Shown here piece by piece: positions 1 to 6,302 of a DNA stretch of 9,958 nt. Source of the stretch: JALZDI01 sp036259355 (GTDB lineage Bacteria > Actinomycetota > Actinomycetes > Propionibacteriales > Nocardioidaceae). The stretch lies in the NCBI GenBank assembly GCA_036259355.1, contig DATABY010000156.1, positions 1-9,958 on the forward strand, read 5' to 3'. The notes under the pieces were generated by a model. That model had not been told where the DNA came from. It saw only the letters and a program-made list of their open reading frames with translations, and did no database searches. The position numbers and the translations under genes are program-made. Numbering within the stretch: the first letter of the stretch is position 1; every line of letters begins with the position of its first letter.

Positions 1-163
1 CCGTACCAACCGCCAGATCGGCGCGGAGCTGTTCATCAGCGAGAAGACCGTCAGCGTGCATCTCTCCCGGGCGATGGCGAAGCTGGGCGCCGGCAGCCGC
101 ACGGAGGCGGTCAGCACGGCCTACGCCCGTGGGTTGCTCACACCAGCCGTGCCTACGTCCTAG
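1..163 (+). CDS. LuxR-type response regulator/transcriptional regulator, C-terminal fragment
   Basis: The reading frame is open from base 2 to a TAG at 161-163 and gives the last 53 residues of a protein whose start lies outside the window. The peptide begins RTNRQIGAELFISEKTVSVH and continues with an AKLGAGSRTEAV segment. This is the recognition-helix half of a LuxR/GerE helix-turn-helix: N-x-x-I-A-x-x-L, then S-x-x-T-V-x-x-H, then K-L-x-x-x-x-R-x-x-A. Such domains bind DNA as dimers and usually sit at the C-terminus of response regulators, LAL-type ATPases or other signal-responsive regulators. Which of these it was cannot be told from the fragment. The gene is convergent with the MFS transporter gene and its function is not obviously linked to the genes here. 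Confidence 0.85.
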   Translation, partial: RTNRQIGAELFISEKTVSVHLSRAMAKLGAGSRTEAVSTAYARGLLTPAVPTS

Positions 164-253
164 GAGACTGCTGGGCGGTTCCACGCCAACGCGCATCACC
201 GCACCCGCGGCCTCCCTCGCCGAGCAACGACTCCGACAGCTCTTGCTGGCCGC
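164..253. other. Short intergenic region between convergent genes
   Basis: This 90-base gap separates the stop codon of the LuxR-type gene (+) from the stop codon of the MFS transporter gene (-). A bidirectional terminator would be expected here, but I see no convincing long hairpin and no T-run on either strand. Confidence 0.4.
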
Positions 254-1654
254 CTAGACCACTGTCGGCACCCGGTTGCCGGCGTCACGGATCGCCCGCC
301 GTGGGTCGACCCGCGCCAGCAGCAGCAGGCCGACCGCGAAGAACACCACCAGCGCCAGGATCGCCGGCCGGTAGGAGTCGGTGATCTGGTGCACGAGCCC
401 GAACACCAGCGTGCCGAGCCACGAGGTGCCGCGCTCGCAGGCCTGGTAGAGGCTGAAGTACTCCGCCTCGCGGCCACGCGGGATGAGCAGGCTGAAGAAC
501 GACCGCGACAGTGCCTGGGTGCCGCCCAGGACCAGGCCGATCGCCGTCGCCAGCAGCAGGAAGGGCAGGAGCCGCCCGGCCGGCAGGAAGAACCCGACGC
601 ACACCACGCCCATCCACACCAGCAGCCCGCCCATGATCGTGCGTCGGCTGCCGAGCGAGCGCGCCACCCGGCCGAACAGCAGCGCGCCGAAGAAGGCCAC
701 GAACTGCACCAGCAGGATGGTCGCGATCAGCACCGACGTGGAGAAGCCGAGCTGCTCCTCGCCGTACACCGAGGCCGAGTAGATGACGGTCTGGATTCCG
801 TCGTTGTAGAAGAGGTAGGCGAGCAGGAAGGTGAGCGTCAGGGGGTACGCGCGGGCCTCGCGCAAGGTCCGGAACAGCTGCCCGAAGCTCTGCTGCACCA
901 GGCCGCCGGGAACCCTCTCGACCCGGGAGACCGCGATGTTGCGCAGCCGCAGGTACGGGATCCAGGTGAACCCGCCCCACCAGCAGGCGGCGCTGAGCAG
1001 GCTGATGCGCACGGCGAGCTCGGTGCCGAGGCCGAGCTGGTCGGCGAAGGTGACCAGGCCGAGGTTCGCGGCCAGCAGCAGCCCGCCCCCGAGATAGCCG
1101 AGCGCCCAGCCGCGCGAGGACACGTGGTCGCGCTCGTCGGGAGTCGCGACCTGGCACAGGATCGCGTCGTAGACCACGAGGGAGGCCCCGAGCGCGAGGT
1201 TGGCGACGAACAGCAGCACCGCACCGAGCAACCAGTTGCCGCCCACGACGAGGAACATGCCGGCGGTGGCCAGACTGCCCAGCCAGGCGAAGCCGGCCAG
1301 CAGCTCCTTCTTGCGCCAGGTCCGGTCGGCGACGGCGCCGACGACCGGTAGCACGAGCGCCGAGAAGATGGTGGCGAGCGTGACGACGTAGAAGGCCAGT
1401 GAGCCCGGAGACACCGGCAGCCCGAGTACGATCAGGTCGGTCGTGCACGGGTCGGCGGCCGTGGCGGGCGTGCCGCAGGCGGCGGTCTGCGCGACGCTGG
1501 TGAGGTAGGGGAGGAACAGCACGGTGCCGACCGTCGTGACGTACGCCGAGTTGGCCCAGTCGTACCAGTACCACGCCCGCTGTTGCTGCCGTCGTACCGC
1601 GGGGTCGGCCGGGGTCCCGCTGTCGCGGCCGCCGGTGTCCAGCAGCCCGCTCAC
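254..1654 (-). CDS. MFS transporter, UMF1/Atg22-like family
   Basis: This 466-residue integral membrane protein starts at a GTG (1654-1652) and ends at a TAG (256-254). After a hydrophilic N-terminus it carries YWYDWANSAY near residues 29-38, the hallmark opening of the UMF1/Atg22-like branch of the major facilitator superfamily. About 12 hydrophobic segments follow, with an MFS loop motif (GAVADRTWRKK) after the second or third helix and a GRVARSLGSRRTIMGG loop near the start of the second half. The length fits the family (about 430-480 aa). Yeast Atg22 effluxes amino acids from the vacuole, but substrates of the bacterial relatives are mostly unknown. The start overlaps the stop of the upstream phosphodiesterase gene by four bases (GTGA), so the two are probably co-transcribed and translationally coupled. 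The same frame stays open far upstream to about 2839, but that extension is out-of-frame translation across the phosphodiesterase gene and is not real. No strong Shine-Dalgarno precedes the GTG, consistent with coupling. Confidence 0.9.
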   Translation of the reverse strand: MSGLLDTGGRDSGTPADPAVRRQQQRAWYWYDWANSAYVTTVGTVLFLPYLTSVAQTAACGTPATAADPCTTDLIVLGLPVSPGSLAFYVVTLATIFSALVLPVVGAVADRTWRKKELLAGFAWLGSLATAGMFLVVGGNWLLGAVLLFVANLALGASLVVYDAILCQVATPDERDHVSSRGWALGYLGGGLLLAANLGLVTFADQLGLGTELAVRISLLSAACWWGGFTWIPYLRLRNIAVSRVERVPGGLVQQSFGQLFRTLREARAYPLTLTFLLAYLFYNDGIQTVIYSASVYGEEQLGFSTSVLIATILLVQFVAFFGALLFGRVARSLGSRRTIMGGLLVWMGVVCVGFFLPAGRLLPFLLLATAIGLVLGGTQALSRSFFSLLIPRGREAEYFSLYQACERGTSWLGTLVFGLVHQITDSYRPAILALVVFFAVGLLLLARVDPRRAIRDAGNRVPTVV

Positions 1655-2457
1655 GGGGTGGCCGCCCGCCACTGCCCGCGCTCGATCAGCACGTCGCGCA
1701 GCGTGTCGATCCGGTCGCTCATGATGCCGTCCACGCCCCGGTCGAGCAGCAGCCGGATCGAGTCCGCGTCGTCGACGGTCCACACGTGCACGTGCTTGCC
1801 GAGCCGGTGGGCGCGCTGCACGAACCCCGGCGTGACCACCTCCAGCCGGCCGACGTGCCAGGGCACCTGCAGGCAGGGGACCGGCGACGACAGCAGCCGC
1901 CGGCGCAGTGCGCCCAGCGGCACGGTCCGCAGCGCGGCGATGCCGAGCGGGCCGTACGCCGTGGCGACGTGCGGGCCCAGCAGCCGGCGCACCTTGCGGA
2001 TGCGTCGCTCGCTGAAGGAGGCGAAGCACACGCGCTCGTCGGCGTCGTGGCTCCGGACGACGTGCACCACCGGATCGATCGCCCCGTGCACCTTGACGTC
2101 GATGTTGAACCTGGCCTGCGGCCACGTCCGCAGCACGTCCTCCAGGAGCGGGATCGTCTCCCGGCCCCCGATGAGGTGGCCGCGGAGGTCGTCGTAGGCG
2201 AGCTCGGCGACCTGGCCGGCTCCGCCGGTGGTGCGCTCCAGCGACGCGTCGTGGAAGGCGACGACGGCCCCGTCGGCGGTGACGTGCACGTCGGTCTCGA
2301 GGTAGGTGTAGCCGAGGTCGATCGCGGCCTGGAACGCGGCCATGGAGTTCTCCAGGCCGGCGTTGTCGGCGAGACCCGTGCCGCCGCGGTGCGCGAACGC
2401 CAGCGGCCCGGGGTGGTCCAGGAAGGCGTAGTCGCTGGCGACGAGGCGAGTGCGCAT
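1651..2457 (-). CDS. Glycerophosphodiester phosphodiesterase
   Basis: This 268-residue soluble protein should hydrolyse glycerophosphodiesters to glycerol-3-phosphate and an alcohol. Catalytic positions of the GDPD TIM-barrel are visible: H23-R24 in AFAHRGG, E36-N37 in the LEN motif, E54 and D56 in LETDVH, H69 in AFHD, and K122 in NIDVKV. The C-terminus has the usual HVWTVDD strand and a GVDGIMSDRID end. There is no signal peptide, so it should act in the cytoplasm. I chose the ATG at 2457. The frame continues up to a GTG at 2502, but those 15 extra residues are not family-like. No clear Shine-Dalgarno precedes 2457, and a -10-like hexamer sits seven bases upstream, so a leaderless mRNA is possible. 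It is the first gene of a two-gene unit with the MFS transporter, which suggests coupled uptake or efflux and phospholipid headgroup metabolism. The exact substrate is not apparent. Confidence 0.93.
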   Translation of the reverse strand: MRTRLVASDYAFLDHPGPLAFAHRGGTGLADNAGLENSMAAFQAAIDLGYTYLETDVHVTADGAVVAFHDASLERTTGGAGQVAELAYDDLRGHLIGGRETIPLLEDVLRTWPQARFNIDVKVHGAIDPVVHVVRSHDADERVCFASFSERRIRKVRRLLGPHVATAYGPLGIAALRTVPLGALRRRLLSSPVPCLQVPWHVGRLEVVTPGFVQRAHRLGKHVHVWTVDDADSIRLLLDRGVDGIMSDRIDTLRDVLIERGQWRAATP

Positions 2458-2463
2458 GGTGGC

Positions 2464-2469
2464 AGTATC
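2464..2469 (-). promoter_or_regulatory. Possible -10 box for a leaderless phosphodiesterase transcript
   Basis: On the minus strand the hexamer GATACT (four matches to TATAAT) ends seven bases before the ATG at 2457. This is the spacing expected if transcription begins at or next to the start codon. I see no good -35 box at 16-18 bases, so this is a weak call based on spacing and the lack of a ribosome binding site. Confidence 0.3.
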
Positions 2470-2514
2470 TCTGGTCACACGCGCGGTTCGGGGACTTTCC
2501 ACGCCGACCTGGAC

Positions 2515-2521
2515 GGGGAGG
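2515..2521 (+). promoter_or_regulatory. Ribosome binding site for the zinc-ribbon gene
   Basis: GGGGAGG lies 12 bases before the ATG at 2534. It is the only strong purine-rich site in this divergent 76-base intergenic region and supports that start, although the spacing is a little long. Confidence 0.55.
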
Positions 2522-2533
2522 TAGATTCAGCCC

Positions 2534-2800
2534 ATGGCGCAGATGACATGTCCGCAGTGTCAGGGCGAGATGACGCAGCACCGCCGGGGCGGCGTCGAGG
2601 TCGCCCAGTGCGGCACGTGCCGCGGGATCTTCCTCGACCGCAGCGAGCTGGCCGCTCTGATCGAGCACGAGAACGAGTGGCACCTGTCCAGCGGGCCGAG
2701 CACCCAGCCGCTGCCGCGGATCACCGCCGACATGACCCAGCCACCGGCGTCGTCGTCGCGTCCGCGGAGCCAGTCCTTCATCGACGAGCTCTTCGGCTGA
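2534..2800 (+). CDS. Small zf-TFIIB-type zinc-ribbon protein
   Basis: This 88-residue protein has two CxxC knuckles, C6-P-x-C9 followed by Q-G-x-M, and C26-x-x-C29 followed by RGIFLDRSEL. That is the pattern of the zf-TFIIB (transcription-factor zinc-ribbon) family, in which the second knuckle is followed by G-x-[FW]-L-D-x-x-E-L. A single structural zinc ion is expected. The remainder is a low-complexity Pro/Ser/Gln-rich linker ending in QSFIDELFG, a short acidic-hydrophobic tail that looks conserved-type and may be a docking peptide. Family members are small cytoplasmic proteins of unsettled role; RNA polymerase or nucleic-acid contact has been suggested from the fold only. The ATG is preceded by GGGGAGG. 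The gene is divergent from the phosphodiesterase gene and convergent with the flavodoxin-like gene, so it is probably monocistronic. Confidence 0.88.
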   Translation: MAQMTCPQCQGEMTQHRRGGVEVAQCGTCRGIFLDRSELAALIEHENEWHLSSGPSTQPLPRITADMTQPPASSSRPRSQSFIDELFG

Positions 2801-2816
2801 CGCCACCCGTTGCGTC

Positions 2817-2836
2817 CGACAGGGTGCGCGCTGTCG
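2817..2836. terminator. Weak hairpin between convergent genes
   Basis: CGACAG (2817-2822) and CTGTCG (2831-2836) form a perfect 6-bp stem with an 8-base loop, 17 bases after the zinc-ribbon stop codon and facing the stop of the flavodoxin-like gene. A competing GTGCG/CGCAC pairing overlaps it. There is no T-run on either side, so it would be a weak or non-canonical terminator shared by the two genes. Confidence 0.3.
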
Positions 2837-2864
2837 CACACGAGTCGGCGGACACCGCGCCGTG

Positions 2865-3623
2865 CTAGGTGCGGTGCTCGGGGTTCTCGTAGTCGAAGCG
2901 CTGCCCGCAGTCCCACTCCGGGCGCAGGTTGCCGTACGCGGGGATGCCGTGGCTGCGCTGCAGCATCGCCGCCAGGTGCATGAGGTTCCACGTCATGAAC
3001 GTCGTGTTGCGGTTGGTGAAGTCGTTGTCCGGGCCGCCGCTGCCCTCGTCCAGGTACGACGGTCCCGGTCCGGCCTCGCCGATCCAGCCGGCATCGGCCT
3101 GCGGCGGGATCGCGTAACCGATGTGCTGCAGGCTGTAGAGGATGTTCATCGAGCAGTGCTTGATGCCGTCCTCGTTGCCGGTGATCAGCGCCCCGCCGAC
3201 CCGTCCGTAGTAGGCCGACTGGCCGTGCTCGTTGAGGTCCGCCGAGTTCGCGTACAGGCGCTCGATGACCTGCTTGGTGACGCTGGAGTTGTCGCCCAGC
3301 CAGATCGGGCCACAGATCACCAGGATGTTGCTCGCCATCACGCGGCCGTGGATCTCCGGCCACTCGTCGCTGGACCAGCCGTGCTCGGTCATGTCGGGGT
3401 AGACCCCGACCGCGATGTCGTGGTCGATGGCGCGGAGCACCTCGACCTCGACACCGTGCCGGCGCATCACGTTGACGCTGCGGTCGATCAGGCCCTGGGT
3501 GTGACTCTTCTCCGGCGACCGTTTGAGCGTGCAGTTGACGTACATCGCTCGCAGGCCGGAGTAGTCGTAGGAGCCGGAGCCGATGGTGTCCGGGGCGGAG
3601 CCGGGGGAGTCCGAGGCGGTCAT
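2865..3623 (-). CDS. Flavodoxin-like / NADPH-dependent FMN reductase-fold protein
   Basis: This is a 252-residue soluble protein. After an unstructured N-terminal tail of about 22 residues comes a beta strand and a phosphate-loop-like segment (YVNCTLKRSPEKSHTQGL, about residues 28-45). This matches the FMN phosphate-binding turn of the FMN reductase/NAD(P)H quinone reductase fold. An ICGPIWLGDNSSVTKQVIERL segment follows, typical of the second flavin-contacting loop in this fold, and then GRVGGALITGNEDG. It probably binds FMN and reduces a quinone, flavin or other small molecule with NAD(P)H; the substrate is unknown. The C-terminal region (about 175-252) is Asn- and Trp-rich and longer than in minimal flavodoxins. 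The ATG at 3623 is supported by GGAGCAGG nine bases upstream. The gene lies 58 bases downstream of the XRE-MurA gene on the same strand and may be co-transcribed with it, although a GC hairpin lies in the gap. Confidence 0.85.
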   Translation of the reverse strand: MTASDSPGSAPDTIGSGSYDYSGLRAMYVNCTLKRSPEKSHTQGLIDRSVNVMRRHGVEVEVLRAIDHDIAVGVYPDMTEHGWSSDEWPEIHGRVMASNILVICGPIWLGDNSSVTKQVIERLYANSADLNEHGQSAYYGRVGGALITGNEDGIKHCSMNILYSLQHIGYAIPPQADAGWIGEAGPGPSYLDEGSGGPDNDFTNRNTTFMTWNLMHLAAMLQRSHGIPAYGNLRPEWDCGQRFDYENPEHRT

Positions 3624-3632
3624 GCCGATCAG

Positions 3633-3640
3633 CCTGCTCC
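3633..3640 (-). promoter_or_regulatory. Ribosome binding site for the flavodoxin-like gene
   Basis: On the minus strand GGAGCAGG ends nine bases before the ATG at 3623. It favours this start over the internal methionine at residue 27, which lies just before the first core strand. Confidence 0.5.
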
Positions 3641-3650
3641 GGCCGGTGCG

Positions 3651-3673
3651 GCCCGGCTACGGCCCATCCGGGC
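3651..3673 (-). terminator. Possible hairpin after the XRE-MurA gene
   Basis: GCCCGG (3651-3656) and CCGGGC (3668-3673) pair as a 6-bp GC stem with an 11-base loop, starting eight bases past the MurA-like stop codon. There is no following T-run in the direction of transcription, so it may reduce rather than abolish read-through into the flavodoxin-like gene. Confidence 0.28.
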
Positions 3674-3681
3674 GGTTTACC

Positions 3682-5211
3682 TCAGCTGTCGCGGAACATC
3701 TCGATCTGCGCCCCCAGCGCGTTGAGCCGCTCGGCGAGGTCCTCGTAGCCGCGGTTGATCACGTAGACGTTGCGCAGCACCGAGGTGCCGCGCGCGGCGA
3801 GCATCGCCAGCAGCAGCACCACCGCCGGTCGCAGCGCCGGCGGGCACATCATCTCCGCGCCGCGCCACCGGGTCGGCCCCTCGACCATCACCCGGTGCGG
3901 GTCGAGCAGCTTCACCGACGCGCCGAGCTTGGTGAGCTCGGTGAGGTAGATGGCGCGGTTCTCGTAGACCCAGTCGTGGATGAGGGTCTGGCCCTGGGCG
4001 GTCGCGGCGATCACCGCGAAGAACGGCAGGTTGTCGATGTTGAGGCCGGGGAACGGCATCGGATGGATCTTGTCCAGGGGGGCGTGCAGCGTGGACGGCT
4101 TCGTGGTCAGGTCGACCAGACGGGTGTGCCCGTTGTCGGCGACGTACTCGTCGCTGCGCTCGTAGACGAAGCCCATCTCGTCCAGCAGCGCGAGCTCGAT
4201 CTCCAGGAACTCGATCGGCGCCCGGCGGATGGTGATCTCCGACCCGGTCACGATGGCCGCGGCGAGCAGGCTCATCGCCTCGATCGGGTCCTCCGACGGC
4301 GCGTAGTCGAGGTCGACGTCGATCTCGGTGACGCCGTGCACGGTCAGTGTGGTGCTGCCGATGCCCTCGATCTTCACGCCGAGCTGCTCGAGGAAGAAGC
4401 AGAGGTCCTGGACCATGTAGTTGGAGCTGGCGTTGCGGATGACGGTGACGCCGTCGTAGCGCGCCGCCGCGAGCAGGGCGTTCTCGGTGACGGTGTCGCC
4501 GCGCTCGGTCAGCACGATCGGCCGGCCCGGCGTGACGTTGCCGTTGACGTACGCGTGGTAGCTGCCCTCGGTGGCCTTGACCTCCAGGCCGAACGGCCGC
4601 AGCGCGGACATGTGCGGCTCGACCGTGCGGGTGCCGAGGTCGCAGCCCCCGGCGTACGGCAGCTCGAAGCTGGTCTCGCGGTGCATCAGCGGACCCAGGA
4701 ACATGATCACCGAGCGGGTGCGCCGGGCCGCGTCGGCGTCCATGTGCGCGAGGTCGAGGTGCTGCGGCGGCACCAGCTCGAGGTCGTTGTCGTCGTTGAG
4801 CCAGCGGCACTGCACGCCGATGCTCGCCAGCACCTCGAGGATCCGGTTGACCTCCTCGATGCGCGCGACCTTGCGCAGGGTGGTCCGGCCCTTGTTCAGC
4901 AGCGACGCGCACAGCAGCGCCACGCCGGCGTTCTTGCTCGACTTCACCGCGATACTGCCGGAGAGCCTGATGCCGCCGGCCACGCGCAGGTGCACCGGTC
5001 CGCTGCCGCCGAGCGATACCAGCTCGCTGTCGAGCGCCTCGCCGATGCGGGCCAGCATCTCCAGGCTGAGGTTCTGGTGGCCGCGCTCGATGCGGTTGAC
5101 CGCGCTCTGGCTGGTTCGCAGCACGTCGGCGAGCTCGGACTGGGTCCAGCCGCGGTGCTTGCGTGCGTCGCGGATCAGGTTGCCGATCCGGCCGAGGTAG
5201 TCGTTGCTCAT
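3682..5211 (-). CDS. murA: MurA-family enolpyruvyl transferase with N-terminal XRE helix-turn-helix domain
   Basis: This 509-residue protein has two parts. Residues about 8-66 are an XRE/Cro helix-turn-helix (IRDARKHRGWTQSELADVL, then TSQSAVNRIERG and LSLEMLARIGEAL). Residues about 72-509 are a full EPSP synthase/MurA domain, which in the classic enzyme transfers enolpyruvate from PEP to UDP-N-acetylglucosamine, the first committed step of peptidoglycan synthesis. Key MurA positions look kept: K93 in SSKNAG (Lys22 in E. coli), the loop Cys C190 and R195 in AGGCDLGTRTVEPH (Cys115 and Arg120), an Asp in NIDNLPF where Asp305 is expected, an Arg in PALRPAV, and RGYEDLAERLNALGA near the end. It is about 80-90 residues longer than housekeeping MurA because of the DNA-binding domain. 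I chose the ATG at 5211; the frame extends to a TTG at 5247, but that extension would be encoded by the palindromic operator-like site. It could be an active second MurA, a substrate-sensing regulator, or both. The true housekeeping murA is probably elsewhere. Confidence 0.9.
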   Translation of the reverse strand: MSNDYLGRIGNLIRDARKHRGWTQSELADVLRTSQSAVNRIERGHQNLSLEMLARIGEALDSELVSLGGSGPVHLRVAGGIRLSGSIAVKSSKNAGVALLCASLLNKGRTTLRKVARIEEVNRILEVLASIGVQCRWLNDDNDLELVPPQHLDLAHMDADAARRTRSVIMFLGPLMHRETSFELPYAGGCDLGTRTVEPHMSALRPFGLEVKATEGSYHAYVNGNVTPGRPIVLTERGDTVTENALLAAARYDGVTVIRNASSNYMVQDLCFFLEQLGVKIEGIGSTTLTVHGVTEIDVDLDYAPSEDPIEAMSLLAAAIVTGSEITIRRAPIEFLEIELALLDEMGFVYERSDEYVADNGHTRLVDLTTKPSTLHAPLDKIHPMPFPGLNIDNLPFFAVIAATAQGQTLIHDWVYENRAIYLTELTKLGASVKLLDPHRVMVEGPTRWRGAEMMCPPALRPAVVLLLAMLAARGTSVLRNVYVINRGYEDLAERLNALGAQIEMFRDS

Positions 5212-5221
5212 GGTGCCCGAG

Positions 5222-5227
5222 ATTATC
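5222..5227 (-). promoter_or_regulatory. Probable -10 box of the XRE-MurA gene
   Basis: On the minus strand GATAAT (five of six matches to TATAAT) ends ten bases before the ATG at 5211, predicting a start of transcription a few bases before the codon and hence a nearly leaderless mRNA. No Shine-Dalgarno is visible. A partial -35 (TTTGCG or TTGCGT) lies about 14-15 bases upstream, a short spacing. The box is part of the right arm of the inverted repeat, so a protein bound there would block the promoter. Confidence 0.5.
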
Positions 5228-5242
5228 TCAGATATGAGATAA
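5223..5242. promoter_or_regulatory. Perfect inverted repeat, probable operator of the XRE-MurA gene
   Basis: TTATCTCA (5223-5230), GATA, TGAGATAA (5235-5242) is a perfect 8-bp inverted repeat with a 4-base spacer and only 5 G/C bases in 20, in a window of about 70% GC. It lies 11 bases upstream of the chosen start of a gene whose product has an XRE DNA-binding domain, and it overlaps the -10 box. Autoregulation by the XRE-MurA protein is the simplest reading. It lies after the stop-codon side of the upstream DMT gene, so it would control the MurA-like gene independently of that gene. Confidence 0.65.
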
Positions 5243-5273
5243 CGCAAATCGCCACGCCGAGGAGCAACGGGAC

Positions 5274-6290
5274 CTATTCACTGTACGTGGGGGAGCGGCG
5301 CTGGTCACGGGCGTGCGCGGCCGTGACCGGTGTGCGTCTTCTCACCCGGACCGCGGCGATGGCCACGCCCAGCAGCGTCAGCAGGGCGCCCGCGACGGTA
5401 AGGGCGCCGATGGCGACGTCGGCCACCAGCAGGTCGACCAGCAACGCGGTGATGACCTGGCCGGAGATGGCGCACAGGCCGAACACCAGAACGCCGAGCA
5501 GGCGCACCAGTACGGCCGCGGAGCTGATGAACACCACGCCGCAGGCACCCCCCAGATAGAGCCACCAGGTCGGCGGCGGGGCGGCGGGGGAGCCGGCGGC
5601 GGCCAGGGCGACGAGGACGAACAGCGCGAGTACCGCGGTACCGACGAGGAAGTTCACGGCGGCAGCGGGAAAGGGCCCTCCCACCACCGAAACCTGCCCG
5701 TTGACCGCCTGCTGCCAGGCGGCGCCGCCGCCGGCGAGCATCGGCAGGGCTGCCAGCAGCAGCGCGCCGGGGGCGAGCGCCGCGGCGCCGTCCAGGCGCT
5801 CGGAGACCGCCAACCCCACCGCGATGACGGCGAGCGCCGCCCCCACGGCACGGCCGAGCGTGACCGGACGGTGGCCGGCCGGACCGACGCCGACCTTGTC
5901 GACGACCATGGCGCTGCTGGTCTGGCCGGCCACGACGGCCACGGTGAACAACGCGACACCGATCGTCGCCACGGTGAGGCCCTGGGCGGCGACGAGGAGC
6001 GCGCCGGCGCTGCCACCGACCAGGTGCCAAGGGCGCAGGCGGCCGGCGCGGACCGCGCCGGCGATGCGGCGCAGGCCGGCCCGCGACCGCGGCACGCTCG
6101 CGCAGAGCAGGCAGAGCAGCAGCAGGCCGCTGCCGAAGCTGATCGACGCCGCGACCGCCGCGCCCGTGACCCCGGCGCCCAGCTCGACCGCGAGCCGGCC
6201 GTTGATGTGCGACTGCACCGCGACCAGCCCGCCCACGACGAACGCGCTGAGCAGCGAGCCGGCGGTGGCGAGAAGGCGGCGCGGTTGCAC
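5274..6290 (-). CDS. DMT-superfamily transporter, DUF606/YdcZ type with internal duplication
   Basis: This 338-residue, very hydrophobic protein has about ten predicted membrane segments and an Arg-rich cytoplasmic tail. Two homologous halves are visible: VQSHINGRLAVELG at about residues 25-38 recurs as QQAVNGQVSVVGG at about 193-205, each followed by a small-residue helix. Q-x-x-(I/V)-N-G is typical of DUF606/YdcZ proteins of the drug/metabolite transporter superfamily. Single-domain members are about 145 aa, so this is the fused, tandem form. Substrates are unknown; efflux of small metabolites or drugs is plausible from the superfamily. The start is a GTG at 6290 with only a weak upstream purine stretch, 12 bases after the stop codon of the 159-aa protein gene, so the two are likely one transcription unit. 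An ATG at 6298 is in another frame. Confidence 0.88.
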   Translation of the reverse strand: MQPRRLLATAGSLLSAFVVGGLVAVQSHINGRLAVELGAGVTGAAVAASISFGSGLLLLCLLCASVPRSRAGLRRIAGAVRAGRLRPWHLVGGSAGALLVAAQGLTVATIGVALFTVAVVAGQTSSAMVVDKVGVGPAGHRPVTLGRAVGAALAVIAVGLAVSERLDGAAALAPGALLLAALPMLAGGGAAWQQAVNGQVSVVGGPFPAAAVNFLVGTAVLALFVLVALAAAGSPAAPPPTWWLYLGGACGVVFISSAAVLVRLLGVLVFGLCAISGQVITALLVDLLVADVAIGALTVAGALLTLLGVAIAAVRVRRRTPVTAAHARDQRRSPTYSE

Positions 6291-6302
6291 CCGCTCATAG
6301 GA

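Noticed and set aside
254..2839. An 861-codon open frame on the minus strand, extending the MFS transporter frame far upstream
   Set aside because: The first ~395 codons are Arg/Pro/Ala-rich out-of-frame translation across the phosphodiesterase and zinc-ribbon genes. The real transporter starts at the GTG overlapping the phosphodiesterase stop.
5212..5247. N-terminal extension of the XRE-MurA protein from a TTG at 5247
   Set aside because: Those 12 codons coincide with the palindrome and promoter-like sequence, and family helix-turn-helix domains start close to the ATG at 5211.
3583..5559. A long plus-strand open frame of 658 codons opposite the XRE-MurA gene
   Set aside because: Its product is a His/Asp/Arg/Val-rich low-complexity string typical of antisense frames in high-GC DNA, and it covers a clear MurA-family gene on the other strand.
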